A stretch of DNA of 64,000 nucleotides, taken from positions 1,178,001 to 1,242,000 of the forward strand of contig NZ_CP095491.1 of the NCBI RefSeq assembly GCF_023028105.1, written 5' to 3'. Under the pieces are notes generated by a model, which was given only the letters and a program-made list of their open reading frames with translations, was not told the origin of the DNA and searched no databases. The position numbers and the translations under genes were made by a program. Positions 29,231-38,416 of this stretch are shown piece after piece. The stretch is from Halosolutus gelatinilyticus (GTDB taxonomy: Archaea > Halobacteriota > Halobacteria > Halobacteriales > Natrialbaceae). How positions within the stretch are numbered: position 1 is the first letter of the stretch; the number at the start of each line of letters is the position of its first letter.

Positions 29231-30631
29231 ATGTTCGATCTGGATCGCGACGAGATCACGAGCGGCCCTATCGCGAAGACGCTCGTGATCCTGGCCGGCC
29301 CGTTGCTCGTGCAGAACCTCGTCCAGGTTCTGCAGCAGGTAATCGATACGCTCTGGCTCGGTCGCCACAGCCTGGAGGGAGTCGCCGCGGTCGGGGTGAC
29401 GTTTCCGATCATCGGACTGCTGGCCGCCGTCGCGGTCGGCGCCGGCGTCGGCACCCAGGTGCTCGTCTCCCAGCGCGTCGGCGCCGACGAATCCGCGAGC
29501 GGCCGCCGCGCCGCTGTCAACGGCATCGGCGTCGGCCTGATCGCCGGATCGATCGTCGGCCTCGTCGTCTGGGCGCTCGCGGGCCGGATCGTCGGCATCT
29601 TCGGCGCGAGCGAGGTCGTCACCCGATACGCCGCCGCGTACCTCGCGACGTTCGCGCTCGCGGTTCCGCTGACGAGCGCGAGCGAAGCTATCGAGTCGAG
29701 TTTTATCGGCTGGGGCGACACCCGGGCGGCCCTGTACATCAACGCCCTGTCGGTCGCGGTGAACCTCGTGCTCGATCCGTTCCTGATCTTCGGCTGGTGG
29801 GTGTTTCCCGGACTCGGGGTCGCGGGGGCCGCGCTGGCGACGGCGATCGGCTACGGCTTCGGTCTCGCGCTCGGAATCGGCATGGCGGTGCGCGGCCGCG
29901 ACGGGTTCGTCATCACGCGAGCGGACTGCGAACTCGCGCTCGACGACTGTCGGGAGATCGTCGACATCGGCTGGCCGACAGCCGGACAGTACGTTACGAG
30001 CCAGTCCGCGCGCGTCGGGATGGTCTGGCTCGTCGCCCTCGTCGGGGGTGCGACGGGGCTGGCGGCGTACACGATCGGCGCCCGCGTGGCGACCATCTCG
30101 TTCGTCCCGGCGATCGGGCTCCAGCAGGCCGCCCAGAGCATGATCGGCCAGAACCTCGGGGCGGAACTGCCCGACCGAGCGCGGCGAACGACGTGGATCG
30201 GCGTCGTCATGGCCAGCGTCGGGCTGACGGTCATCGGCGCGGTCCAGTGGGCGATCCCCGGCATCCTGTCGGCGCTGTTCGTTCCCGACGCGACGACGGC
30301 GGAACTCGCGGCCGCGACGGAGTACCTGCGGATTCTCGCGTACGGCTACTGGGCGATCGGCGCGATGTACCTCCTGCAGGCCGGGTTCAACGGCGCGCGG
30401 CGAACCCGGACGAGCCTGATCGCCACGCTGTTGCAGTACTGGATCGTCCGCATCCCGATCGCGGCGGCCGGCGCGTTCGTCCTGAACATGGGCGTCACCG
30501 GCGTCTTCTGGGGCGTCACCCTTTCGAACGTCGCCGCCGCGATCGGCCTCGGGTGCTACTACCGGCTCGAGACGAGCGGCGGAATGAACGAACGCGCCGC
30601 GAAGACCGCCGCCGCGGAGGCCGCGGACTGA
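29231..30631 (+). CDS. MATE family efflux transporter
   Basis: 466 residues with twelve predicted transmembrane helices in two six-helix halves. Characteristic segments are IAKTLVILAGPLLVQNLVQV, a LWLGRHSLEGVAAVGVTFP-type helix 2, and SFIGWGDTRAALYINALSVAVN. The second half shows the parallel SMIGQNLGAEL. MATE proteins export cationic drugs or metabolites in exchange for H+ or Na+. The start lies at the leaderless distance from the A/T palindrome shared with lipA. Substrate unknown. Confidence 0.93.
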   Translation: MFDLDRDEITSGPIAKTLVILAGPLLVQNLVQVLQQVIDTLWLGRHSLEGVAAVGVTFPIIGLLAAVAVGAGVGTQVLVSQRVGADESASGRRAAVNGIGVGLIAGSIVGLVVWALAGRIVGIFGASEVVTRYAAAYLATFALAVPLTSASEAIESSFIGWGDTRAALYINALSVAVNLVLDPFLIFGWWVFPGLGVAGAALATAIGYGFGLALGIGMAVRGRDGFVITRADCELALDDCREIVDIGWPTAGQYVTSQSARVGMVWLVALVGGATGLAAYTIGARVATISFVPAIGLQQAAQSMIGQNLGAELPDRARRTTWIGVVMASVGLTVIGAVQWAIPGILSALFVPDATTAELAAATEYLRILAYGYWAIGAMYLLQAGFNGARRTRTSLIATLLQYWIVRIPIAAAGAFVLNMGVTGVFWGVTLSNVAAAIGLGCYYRLETSGGMNERAAKTAAAEAAD

Positions 30632-30777
30632 TGCCCGCGCCCGATCGGGACTCCCAAACTGGACTCGCTCGCCTCCGGCCGATCATCGTCGATCGCCGAT
30701 CGACGCGCCCGGTCGGCCCCGTCGGCGGCTGAAGGACCGCGATAGTTTTACGGCCCGAAGCGGAATAGGATGGGTCT

Positions 30778-31287
30778 ATGCCCCCGGCGACGGCCGACTG
30801 GCTGCACCTCTCCGACGACGAGGCGATCGTCTGGGACCGGCGTCCCCACCCGATCGCGATGGGCGCCGGCCTGCCGATCGGCGTCGGACTGCTGTTCGTC
30901 GGCCTCGTGCTCGCCGGCTGGAGCCTCGCGAACGGCGTCGACTACCTTCCCGCGGTCGGCACCGTCATCGCACTCGGCGGACTGGCGATCGTCGGCGCGC
31001 GCTGGCTCGTCTGGACGAACACGCGGTACGTGATCACCTCCGACGAACTGTACAAGAAACGCGGCGTCGTCTCGCGCGACGTCACGCAGTTTCGCCTCGA
31101 TCGCGTCCAGAACACCAGCCTTCAGCAGTCCGCGCTCGGCCGCCTGCTGGGCTACGGCGACCTGACCGTCTACACCGCCGGCTCCGGCGAACCGGAGTTG
31201 ACGTTCGAACTCGTTCCGAACCCCGGCCGGGCCGCGAACGTGCTCGACGACCAACTCGGCGCGACGACCGGAAATCCACCGGTCTGA
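30778..31287 (+). CDS. bacterial-type PH domain membrane protein
   Basis: 169 residues. Two transmembrane helices (AMGAGLPIGVGLLFVGLVLAG and VGTVIALGGLAIVGAR) precede a bPH2 (DUF304/YdbT-like) domain starting TRYVITSDELYKKRGVVSRD and continuing VTQFRLDRVQNTSLQQSALG and RLLGYGDLTVYTAGS. This is the typical layout of YdbT-like halves. The function of archaeal members is not established. It has the same orientation as the MATE gene but is separated by 146 nt. Confidence 0.85.
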   Translation: MPPATADWLHLSDDEAIVWDRRPHPIAMGAGLPIGVGLLFVGLVLAGWSLANGVDYLPAVGTVIALGGLAIVGARWLVWTNTRYVITSDELYKKRGVVSRDVTQFRLDRVQNTSLQQSALGRLLGYGDLTVYTAGSGEPELTFELVPNPGRAANVLDDQLGATTGNPPV

Positions 31288-31351
31288 GTCCGCGATCCGT
31301 CCCGATCGACCACAAGGCATAGTAGGTCGAACGGCCTCCGGAACCGACACG

Positions 31352-31951
31352 ATGACACGACAGTCAGTTCGGACGGCTAGTCGATCGCGATCGAGCGCGC
31401 TAAGCGCCACGGACGCCGCGGCGAGCGCGGGCGCCGGAATCCTCGCCGCCGCGGTCGGCTATCTCGTCACGTACGCGCTGGTTGCGAGCGACGTTCGCGC
31501 GGAGTTCGGCGGCAACGTCGCCGAGTGGAAGGGAGTGGCCTGGTACTCCTACAGCGCTCACCTGGTCGACGTCGAGGTCAGCGGCGTGCTCGGCGGGACG
31601 GAGTCCGTCAACTTCATCGCCCAATACGGCAGTTCGAGCGCGACGGCGCTGTACGTCGTCCCGCCGCTCGTGCTCGCGATCGCCGGTGCCGCGCTCGCCT
31701 ACCGGTGGGACGTCCGGACCATCGGCGAGGCCGTTCTCACCGGGGCGCCGGTGACGATCGGTTACGGCCTGGTAGCCGGTCTCGGAGCGGTCGTCGCCGA
31801 GACGAGCGCCTCGTGGACGATCTTCGGAATCGAAGCGCGCGGCTCGATCGCTCCCGAACTCCTCCCCGCGATCGTTCTCGCCGGCGTCCTCTACCCGCTC
31901 GTGTTCGCGACCGCGGGGGCGATCGTCGTCGCCGTCGTCGGGTTGCGGTGA
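31352..31951 (+). CDS. four-helix membrane protein (DUF7978-like)
   Basis: 199 residues. The first helix is AGAGILAAAVGYLVTYALV and is followed by an approximately 70-residue segment outside the membrane rich in Ser, Gly and Val. Three further helices follow (YVVPPLVLAIAGAALAY, PVTIGYGLVAGLGAVVA, VLYPLVFATAGAIVVAVVGL). I link it with low certainty to the haloarchaeal DUF7978 family. No motif suggests an activity. The helicase gene follows in the same direction after 115 nt. Confidence 0.6.
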   Translation: MTRQSVRTASRSRSSALSATDAAASAGAGILAAAVGYLVTYALVASDVRAEFGGNVAEWKGVAWYSYSAHLVDVEVSGVLGGTESVNFIAQYGSSSATALYVVPPLVLAIAGAALAYRWDVRTIGEAVLTGAPVTIGYGLVAGLGAVVAETSASWTIFGIEARGSIAPELLPAIVLAGVLYPLVFATAGAIVVAVVGLR

Positions 31952-32066
31952 TCGGAACCGCCCGACGGGCCGATCGAGGCCGACTCCGACGAGGAGCGAA
32001 CGCCGAACCGAATCGCGCGGCGGGTCGCGAGGGAAACGCCTTTGACCCGGCGCTGCCCGTGTCAGC

Positions 32067-34478
32067 ATGATGGAGGTCGCCGAGGTTCTCCCCGAATTCG
32101 CTGACGCCTTCGCCTTCGAGGAGTTCAACCGGATGCAACGAGAGGCGCTGCCGGCGCTGCTCGAGCGCGAGGAGAACGTGGTCGCGAGCGCGCCGACGGC
32201 GTCGGGCAAGACGGCGCTCGCGGAACTGGCGATCTGCAAGGCGCTCGCCGACGGCGGCACCGCGCTGTTTATCGCGCCGCTGCGAGCCCTGACAAACGAG
32301 AAAGAAGACGACTGGGACCGCTTCGAGGACCTGGACTACTCGGTGTACGTCGTCACCGGCGAGCGGGACCTGAACCCGCGGCGCGCGCGGCACGCGGACA
32401 TCCTGGTGATGACCCCCGAGAAACTCGACTCGGCGACGCGCAAGCACGACTCGCGCCGGTACGACTTCGTCACCGACGTCGACGTCTGCGTCATCGACGA
32501 GGTCCACCTGCTGGACGCCGATCGGCGCGGCTCCGTGCTCGAAGTGACGATCTCGCGGCTGCGGCGGCTCTGCGATCCCCGGATCGTCGCCCTCTCGGCG
32601 ACGATGCCGAACGTCGACGACGTGGCCGCGTGGCTCGACGCTCCCGCGGAGACAACCTTCGAGTTCGGCGAGGAGTACCGCCCGGTCGACCTGAACGCCG
32701 GGGTCAAGACCTACACCCACGGCGAGAACTCCTTTGCGGACAAGTACCGGCGGCTGTACCGGGCGCTCGACCTCGCCGAGCCGCACCTCCGGGACGACGG
32801 CCAGGCGCTCGTGTTCGTCTCCTCGCGACAGGACACCGTGCAGGCGGCCAAGAAGGCCAGAGACGAGATCGCCGAGCGCGACCTGCAGATCGGTCCGCGG
32901 GGCGACTACGACTTCCACGCCGAGTCGAAGGAGGCGCTGGAGAACGACACGCTCCGCAAGTCGGTGCTTGACGGGGTCGCCTTCCACCACGCGGGGCTCT
33001 CGAAGAACGATCGCGACCTCGTCGAGGAGTGGTTCAAGGAGGGACGGATCGAACTCCTGTTCTCGACGTCGACGCTCGCCTGGGGGGTCAACCTCCCGGC
33101 CCGCTGCGTGATCATCCGCGATACGAAGCTCCACGACCCGCTCGAGGGCGAGGTCGATATGAGCCCGCTCGACGTGCTGCAGATGCTCGGGCGGGCGGGC
33201 CGACCCGGCTACGACGACGTCGGCTACGGCTGGGTCGTCTGCGACGCCGCGGAGGCCGACAAGTACCGCCGCCTGCTCCGGGACGGCAAGGAGATCGAGT
33301 CGCGGCTGGCCGAGAGCCTCGAAACCCACCTCAACGCCGAGATCGCGATGGGAACGATCACCGATCTGGACGACGTGATGGACTGGCTCGAGACGACCTT
33401 CTACTACGTTCGAGGCCAGTCGAGGCCGGAGGAGTACGACTTCCCGAACCTCCGGAGCCGCGTGCGAGACTGTCTCGAAGAACTGGTCGATCGGGGCTTC
33501 GTCGAGATGGGCGAGGACCTGTCGATCGAGGCGACGCCGCGGGGGATGCTAGCCTCGAAGTACTACCTGCGACTCGCGACGGCGGCCCGCTTTGCGGAAC
33601 TGTGCGATCGGGTTGCGAGCGAGACGCCACGCGCTTCGAAGACCGAGCGACGAAGCCGCAAGGAGGGAATGCCGCTCCGAACGGCCGACATCCTCGAAGC
33701 CGTCGCGACCGCCCAGGAGTTCGACTCCGTCTCGGCGCGACAGTCCGAGCGCGACGCGATCAGCGCGGTGCTCGTCGGCCAGGAGACGGGCGACCTCGAC
33801 GCGGGCGAGCGGAAGGTGCTCGCGATCCTCAGGAGCGGCTCGAACGGCTCGATCCCGCCGGATCTGCGCAGCGACGCCTGGGTGATCCAGCAGAACGCGA
33901 CGCGACTCGTCTCGGCGCTGGGCGCGTTCCTCGATCGATTCGCGGGCCCGCACGCGGCGAACCTCGCTCGTCGGGTCGAAGCCCGGATCGAAAACGGCGT
34001 GGCCGCGGACGCGGTCGGACTCACGGCGATCGACGGGGTCGCGGCGGGTCGGGCGAGCAAACTCTCGAAAGAGGGACTCTCGGCGCCCGGCGATGTCGTC
34101 GACGCCGGGATCGACGGACTGGTCGCGGCCGGGCTCTCCGAGGGGGTCGCCGAACGCGTCTACGAGAGCGCCCAATCGCTCCCGTCGGTCGAGATCGACT
34201 GGGGCGCGTTTCCCGACTCGATCGGCCACGGAGAGAACGAAGTTCGCGAGGTGACGGTCCGGAACGTCGGCGAACCCTCGCGGGCCGGCATCCGCGTCAC
34301 CGTGAACGGGGTCGAGATGACCGGGACGAACACCTACCTGCGGGACGCGGACACCGTTCCGGTCGGCGTCTTCGGCGCCGACGCGGACGAACTCGAGTTC
34401 GCGGTGAGCGTCGCCTTCCCCGAGGAGCCGCTGGTGCCGATCGAGGAGACCCGGACGGTCCGGGTGACCGGCCGCTAG
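32067..34478 (+). CDS. Ski2/Hel308-like superfamily 2 helicase
   Basis: 803 residues; a second ATG three bases later is equally possible. The motor has motif I SAPTASGKTALAE (about residue 45), Ia APLRALTNEK, II DEVHLL, III SATMPN, IV-V FVSSRQDT and STSTLAWGVNLPA, and VI QMLGRAGRPG. A winged-helix and Sec63-like ratchet region follow. A helix-hairpin-helix-like segment (LTAIDGVAAGRASKL, VAAGLSEGVAERVYE) and a beta-sandwich tail (EVREVTVRNVGEPSRAG) close the protein. The closest class is Ski2-like helicases such as Hel308, which act on stalled replication forks, but the short N-terminus and beta tail differ from classical Hel308. A Ser/Arg-rich insert lies near residues 520-535. Confidence 0.87.
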   Translation: MMEVAEVLPEFADAFAFEEFNRMQREALPALLEREENVVASAPTASGKTALAELAICKALADGGTALFIAPLRALTNEKEDDWDRFEDLDYSVYVVTGERDLNPRRARHADILVMTPEKLDSATRKHDSRRYDFVTDVDVCVIDEVHLLDADRRGSVLEVTISRLRRLCDPRIVALSATMPNVDDVAAWLDAPAETTFEFGEEYRPVDLNAGVKTYTHGENSFADKYRRLYRALDLAEPHLRDDGQALVFVSSRQDTVQAAKKARDEIAERDLQIGPRGDYDFHAESKEALENDTLRKSVLDGVAFHHAGLSKNDRDLVEEWFKEGRIELLFSTSTLAWGVNLPARCVIIRDTKLHDPLEGEVDMSPLDVLQMLGRAGRPGYDDVGYGWVVCDAAEADKYRRLLRDGKEIESRLAESLETHLNAEIAMGTITDLDDVMDWLETTFYYVRGQSRPEEYDFPNLRSRVRDCLEELVDRGFVEMGEDLSIEATPRGMLASKYYLRLATAARFAELCDRVASETPRASKTERRSRKEGMPLRTADILEAVATAQEFDSVSARQSERDAISAVLVGQETGDLDAGERKVLAILRSGSNGSIPPDLRSDAWVIQQNATRLVSALGAFLDRFAGPHAANLARRVEARIENGVAADAVGLTAIDGVAAGRASKLSKEGLSAPGDVVDAGIDGLVAAGLSEGVAERVYESAQSLPSVEIDWGAFPDSIGHGENEVREVTVRNVGEPSRAGIRVTVNGVEMTGTNTYLRDADTVPVGVFGADADELEFAVSVAFPEEPLVPIEETRTVRVTGR

Positions 34479-34488
34479 TCGTCCGCTG

Positions 34489-35139
34489 TTACGCCGTCAG
34501 TTCGAGCACCGTCCGTCGCAGTTCGTCGGCGGAGTCGACCACCTCGTCGGCCGGCGAGAGATCGATGTCGCCGTGGGCGTCGATCCGGTAGGCGACGACG
34601 ATCGTTCCCGCTCGCGCGGCCGCCTCGATCCCGTTCTCCGAATCCTCGACCGCGATGCACTCCTCGGCGGGAAGCCCGACGCGATCGGCGGCGTACTCGT
34701 AGACGTCCGGCGCCGGCTTGCTCGCGGCGTCGATCTCGTCGGCGCTGATCACCTCGTCGAACTCGCCTTCCAGGTCGAATCGATCGCGAACCATGTCGAT
34801 CCAACTGTGCGGCGACGAGGAGACGATCGCCACCCGGACGTCTCGCTCCCGGAGGTCGGCGAGCAACTGGTGGAACTCGTCGAGGAGGTCGACCCGCTCG
34901 GTATAGATCTCCGCCGCTGCGACTTCGAACCGATCGATCCACTCCTCCCGATCGATCGCCGTCTCGTACTCCGAATCGAGGTAGTCGTAGATCTCGCGGA
35001 AGTTCATCCCGGTCACCTCCGCGACGTCGACGTCCGCGTCCGGTACCGCCGCCGGCAGCAACTCTTCGCGCTCGAGTTCGACCCAGTAGTCCTCGCTGTT
35101 GACGATCACGCCGTCCATATCGAACAACACGGCAGTCAT
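34489..35139 (-). CDS. HAD-superfamily hydrolase, beta-phosphoglucomutase-like
   Basis: 216 residues. Motif I is LFDMDGVIVNSED with nucleophile Asp 7 and acid/base Asp 9. A helical cap follows, then motif II VAIVSSSPHSW, motif III Lys in AASKPAPDVYEYA, and motif IV IAVEDSENGIEAAARAG. This is the arrangement of beta-phosphoglucomutase- and phosphatase-like HAD proteins of subfamily I. The gene ends ten bases from the convergent helicase gene. Substrate not predictable. Confidence 0.9.
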   Translation of the reverse strand: MTAVLFDMDGVIVNSEDYWVELEREELLPAAVPDADVDVAEVTGMNFREIYDYLDSEYETAIDREEWIDRFEVAAAEIYTERVDLLDEFHQLLADLRERDVRVAIVSSSPHSWIDMVRDRFDLEGEFDEVISADEIDAASKPAPDVYEYAADRVGLPAEECIAVEDSENGIEAAARAGTIVVAYRIDAHGDIDLSPADEVVDSADELRRTVLELTA

Positions 35140-35227
35140 ATGACGGAGGCTATTCGCCCCGATCGGATAGCCATTTGGCTAGCAGAAGTAGCGGTCGGAT
35201 CGACGCACGATCGTTCAAAGTAGAATA

Positions 35228-35403
35228 ATACCACCACGAAGGCCCCGCCCGTATCGGCTGGCCGGAACGCCACCGAAGGGTGGGACTGAAAGGGGCTGAC
35301 GCTATCCGGGAAGACGGGCGTAGCAAGCACTGACCGAACGAAGTGAGGGGAGCGCGCAGCAAGTCCCTCGACCGGATAGTGTCAGGGGCTTTCGTGGTAT
35401 TCT
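35228..35403 (+). repeat. dispersed structured element, copy A
   Basis: Intergenic element flanked by imperfect inverted repeats (ACCACGAAGGCCCC at the left, GGGGCTTTCGTGGTAT at the right). The core runs from GAAAGGGGCTGACGC (35288) to GTGTCAGGGGCTTTC (ending 35393). The two ends pair as GAAAG/CTTTC, TGACG/TGTCA and CTATCCGG/CCGGATAG, leaving AGGGGCT on both strands as an internal loop. A second, longer copy with the same ends is at 40740-40985. It holds no ORF. It lies between two leftward genes (HAD and DJ-1). Confidence 0.65.
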
Positions 35404-35448
35404 CAATGGCTATGGATGCCAATATCGGGTCAAAGCTGATCGAACCAT

Positions 35449-36093
35449 CTACCCGAACACACCACCACGGCGTTCGTATTCCATCTCTTCCTCGACGGCG
35501 CTCGAAATCTCGTCGCCGAACTCGCGTTCGAGCAGCCACAGCGCCAGATCGAGCCCGGCGGTGACGCCGCCCGCGGTGAGCACGTCGCCGTCGTCCGCGT
35601 GCCCGCTGGCACGCTCTGGACTGGCGGCGGTAGCCGCCCCGTCGACGACGCGTTCCTCGACCACGTTCGCCGCGTGGGCCTCGAGGTCGTCGATCGCGAC
35701 CCGGTGCGTCGTCGCCGGGCGCCCCTGCAGCAGACCGGCCTCCGCGAGGACCATCGCCCCCGTACAGACTGAGGCGACCGTCGCGCCGTCGGCGTACCGA
35801 TCGTCGACGGCCTCCGGGAGGACGCCGTCCTCGACGGCGGCCCGAACCCCGGCGTTGGCGGTCGTCCAGCCACCGCCCGGCACGAGCAGCAGGTCCGGCT
35901 CGCCGAGGGTGCCGTCCGGTTCCACCCGAAGCCCGTGGCTCGCCGTCACGAGGTCAACTGCCTCGAGCGTGACCAGCCGCGTCTCGATCGACGCGCCTGC
36001 CTGCGCGCCGTTCTCCAGGACCTCGTAGGGGCCGATCGCGTCGAGTTCGTCGAAGCCGTCGAACAGGACGATTTCCGCGGTGATGTCCGGCAT
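35449..36093 (-). CDS. DJ-1/PfpI family (GATase-like) protein
   Basis: 214 residues starting MPDITAEIVLFDGFDELDAI at the ATG complementary to 36091-36093. The nucleophile elbow reads ATVASVCTGAMVLAEAGLL, with the conserved Cys in SVCTGA, and is followed by RPATTHRVAIDDLEAH. This is the isocyanide-hydratase/GlxA-like N-terminal subgroup of the DJ-1/PfpI superfamily, here without a DNA-binding domain. Members have varied roles, including glyoxalase, hydratase and regulatory functions. Reaction not assignable. Confidence 0.88.
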   Translation of the reverse strand: MPDITAEIVLFDGFDELDAIGPYEVLENGAQAGASIETRLVTLEAVDLVTASHGLRVEPDGTLGEPDLLLVPGGGWTTANAGVRAAVEDGVLPEAVDDRYADGATVASVCTGAMVLAEAGLLQGRPATTHRVAIDDLEAHAANVVEERVVDGAATAASPERASGHADDGDVLTAGGVTAGLDLALWLLEREFGDEISSAVEEEMEYERRGGVFG

Positions 36094-36304
36094 AGGTATC
36101 CGTCTGTATCGAGCGGGACAAGGATATTGTGCCTGCTGGAACCGGCCGATTTCGGGCCGAACACACCGGTGGTGCCGGACCGAGCGCGCCGAGCGGATTT
36201 CCGATCGACGGCCGGCACGGTGACGAGCGAAACCGCACGACTGTGCCGCGAATTTGCAACTGATTTGCGATCGAATCCGAACGAATCTCCGGAGAGTTAC
36301 AACG

Positions 36305-36330
36305 GATCTTGGGGACAGTTGCCCCAGATC
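36305..36330. promoter_or_regulatory. inverted repeat upstream of the Met-rich gene
   Basis: GATCTTGGGG (36305-36314) and CCCCAGATC (36322-36330) form a 9-bp imperfect inverted repeat just upstream of a TATA-like tttagg (36344) that serves the ATG at 36376. Its place suggests an operator, possibly for an activator. Confidence 0.35.
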
Positions 36331-36375
36331 TCGAAAAATCTCCTTTAGGCGGGCGAGTGTCGAGCCGGGTGAGGT

Positions 36376-36816
36376 ATGATTCGACCACAGATTCACGCTG
36401 GTATCGCGTTCGCACTGGCACTGCTCGTCCTGTCCGCCGGCGCCGGAACGGCGGCGGCAGTCGCGACGAGCGGGCCGGCCGAGACCGGCGTCTCGACCGT
36501 CGGCGCCGTACAACAAGACAACGCGAGCGACGACGAGATGGGCGACGGCGACGGGATGAACGGTGATGGCGAGATGAACGGCAGTGATGACGGCGAGATG
36601 AGCGACGGTGACGGGATGGGCGGCGACGAGATGGACGGAAACGATGAGATGAATGACGACCGGATGAACGACAGCGATGGAATGGACGGCGAAGAGATGA
36701 GCAACGACGAGATGAACGAAGACGACGGGCTGTTCGGAAGCATCGGGTTCGCCATCGTTGGACTGGTCGTCGTCGCCGGATTGGCCGGCGTACTCGCCGT
36801 GAGACGGTTCAACTAA
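36376..36816 (+). CDS. Met-rich acidic single-pass surface protein
   Basis: 146 residues. A Sec signal peptide covers about residues 1-28 (IAFALALLVLSAGAGTAAA). Residues 50-118 are almost only Asp, Glu, Gly, Asn, Ser and Met: eleven methionines at 55, 61, 67, 75, 81, 86, 92, 97, 103, 108 and 113, nearly all in D/E/G-x-M triplets spaced 5-8 residues apart. A C-terminal helix (about 121-141) ends in RRFN, so the repeat faces outside. The gene is followed after only 13 nt by the molybdoenzyme gene. Regular Met/acid spacing is known from copper-binding extracytoplasmic proteins; a metal-binding or electron-transfer accessory role is inference. Confidence 0.7.
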   Translation: MIRPQIHAGIAFALALLVLSAGAGTAAAVATSGPAETGVSTVGAVQQDNASDDEMGDGDGMNGDGEMNGSDDGEMSDGDGMGGDEMDGNDEMNDDRMNDSDGMDGEEMSNDEMNEDDGLFGSIGFAIVGLVVVAGLAGVLAVRRFN

Positions 36817-36829
36817 CACCACGCCACCG

Positions 36830-38347
36830 ATGACACCAAGACTGTCTCGACTCGCGACCGCACACGGGACGTGGCGAGCCGTCACGGCGACGATCGCCGC
36901 CGTCGCCGCCGTCGCCGGGTCGTACGCGTACGCCGGCCGTACGCCGGCGTTCGTCGGCGCTCCGGCGTCGGCGTTCGTCGTCGAGACCATGCCCGCCGTG
37001 ATCGTCAATACGACCCTGGAACTGCTCGGACCGCTGGCCCAGCCGGCGAGTTTGGTGCTCGCACTCGGACTCGCGACGGGGCTGCTGGCCGCGGCGATCC
37101 TGACCTGCCTCGAGATCGAGGTCCTCGCGGACCTGCGGTATCTCGGGGCTGCGCTGTCGATCGGAATCGTCTGGCTCGTCACCGCGGCGCTGACGGATGC
37201 GACCGCGGCTGCCCTCGCCGCCGCGGCGCCCGCCGGGGTCGTGGTCGGCGTCGTCGAGTACGCCGCGGCTCACGATCCGCTGAGCGTTCGTCGGGACCGG
37301 AACGTCGATCGAACGAAGCGGGCGACCCTCCAGGCCGGCTTCGGCGTGCTCTCGTTCGCCGGCCTCGCCGCGGTCCTGGGGCGACGGCGGACGCCCGATT
37401 CGAGCGTCCCCTTCCTCGGCGGCGGCAGCCAGCCGCCGATCGGCGAGCGCGCGTTGCTCGAACGGGCCCGACGGGCCGCTTTCGGCCTGCCCGACGCCCC
37501 GGGCCTGGTAAGCGAGATCGGCGCGTTCTACACCGTCGACATCAACACGATCGACCCGATCGTCGAGCGCGACGGGTGGCAGCTCTCGATCACCGGCGAC
37601 GTCGACGCGGAGTTGACGATCGGCTACGACGACCTCCGGGAGCGCGAGGCGGAGCAGTTTTACAGCACGCTGCGCTGCGTCGGCGAAGACCTCAACGACC
37701 GCGAGATGGACACTGCCGTCTGGACCGGAGTTCCGGTCGCCGACCTCCTCGAAGAAGCCGGATCGAACGCCGAGTACGCCGTCGCGCGCGCTGACGATGG
37801 GTTCTGGAACACCATCAGGCGCGAGGAACTCGAGCGATCGTATCTCGTCTACGGGATGAACGGCCGCGTGCTCCCCAGGGAGCACGGTCACCCCGTACGA
37901 CTGCTCGTCCCCGGCAACTGGGGCGAGGTGAACGTCAAGTGGCTCACCGAGATCGAACTCACCGACGAGGACGTCGACGGCTACTGGGAGGAACGAGACT
38001 GGGACGGCACCGGCGAGGTCGAAACCGTGGCCAAACTCTGGTCGGTCGACCGCGGCGACGACGGTCGGGTCACCGTCGGCGGCCACGCCTACGCCGGCCT
38101 GGCCGGCGTCGATCGCGTCGAGGTGTCGATCGACGGCGGCGACAGCTGGACCGACGCGGAGCTCTCGCCCGAGCTCGAGGCGGACGACGCGTGGCGCCAG
38201 TGGCGACACGCGTTCGAGCCGACGGCCGACAGCCACGAGGTCGTCGTCCGGGCGATCGACGGCGACGGAACCGTACAGACCGACGAGCCGAGCGGCCCGA
38301 AACCCGACGGCGCGACTGGCTGGGTGTCCCGCACGATCGAAGCCTGA
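36830..38347 (+). CDS. membrane-anchored sulfite-oxidase-like molybdopterin oxidoreductase
   Basis: 505 residues. The first 185 contain about five hydrophobic helices (for example TIAAVAAVAGSYAYAG and AAALAAAAPAGVVVGVVEYAA). The oxidoreductase molybdopterin domain starts near residue 225 (AFYTVDINTIDPIV) and has the presumed Mo ligand Cys 283 in STLRCVGEDLND. Later segments RVLPREHGHPVRLLVPG and WGEVNVKWLTEIEL are typical of the family. The C-terminal Ig-like Mo-co dimerisation domain (about 400-500) includes GVDRVEVSIDGGDSW. Bacterial relatives reduce or oxidise sulfur or methionine sulfoxide. The neighbouring Met-rich protein may be its partner. Substrate unknown. Confidence 0.88.
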   Translation: MTPRLSRLATAHGTWRAVTATIAAVAAVAGSYAYAGRTPAFVGAPASAFVVETMPAVIVNTTLELLGPLAQPASLVLALGLATGLLAAAILTCLEIEVLADLRYLGAALSIGIVWLVTAALTDATAAALAAAAPAGVVVGVVEYAAAHDPLSVRRDRNVDRTKRATLQAGFGVLSFAGLAAVLGRRRTPDSSVPFLGGGSQPPIGERALLERARRAAFGLPDAPGLVSEIGAFYTVDINTIDPIVERDGWQLSITGDVDAELTIGYDDLREREAEQFYSTLRCVGEDLNDREMDTAVWTGVPVADLLEEAGSNAEYAVARADDGFWNTIRREELERSYLVYGMNGRVLPREHGHPVRLLVPGNWGEVNVKWLTEIELTDEDVDGYWEERDWDGTGEVETVAKLWSVDRGDDGRVTVGGHAYAGLAGVDRVEVSIDGGDSWTDAELSPELEADDAWRQWRHAFEPTADSHEVVVRAIDGDGTVQTDEPSGPKPDGATGWVSRTIEA

Positions 38348-38416
38348 GCGCCGAGTGGGCGCTTCGGCTGCTCGATCCCGTCGCGCCCGGGAGCCGAGTG
38401 CAGCAGAACACGACCG

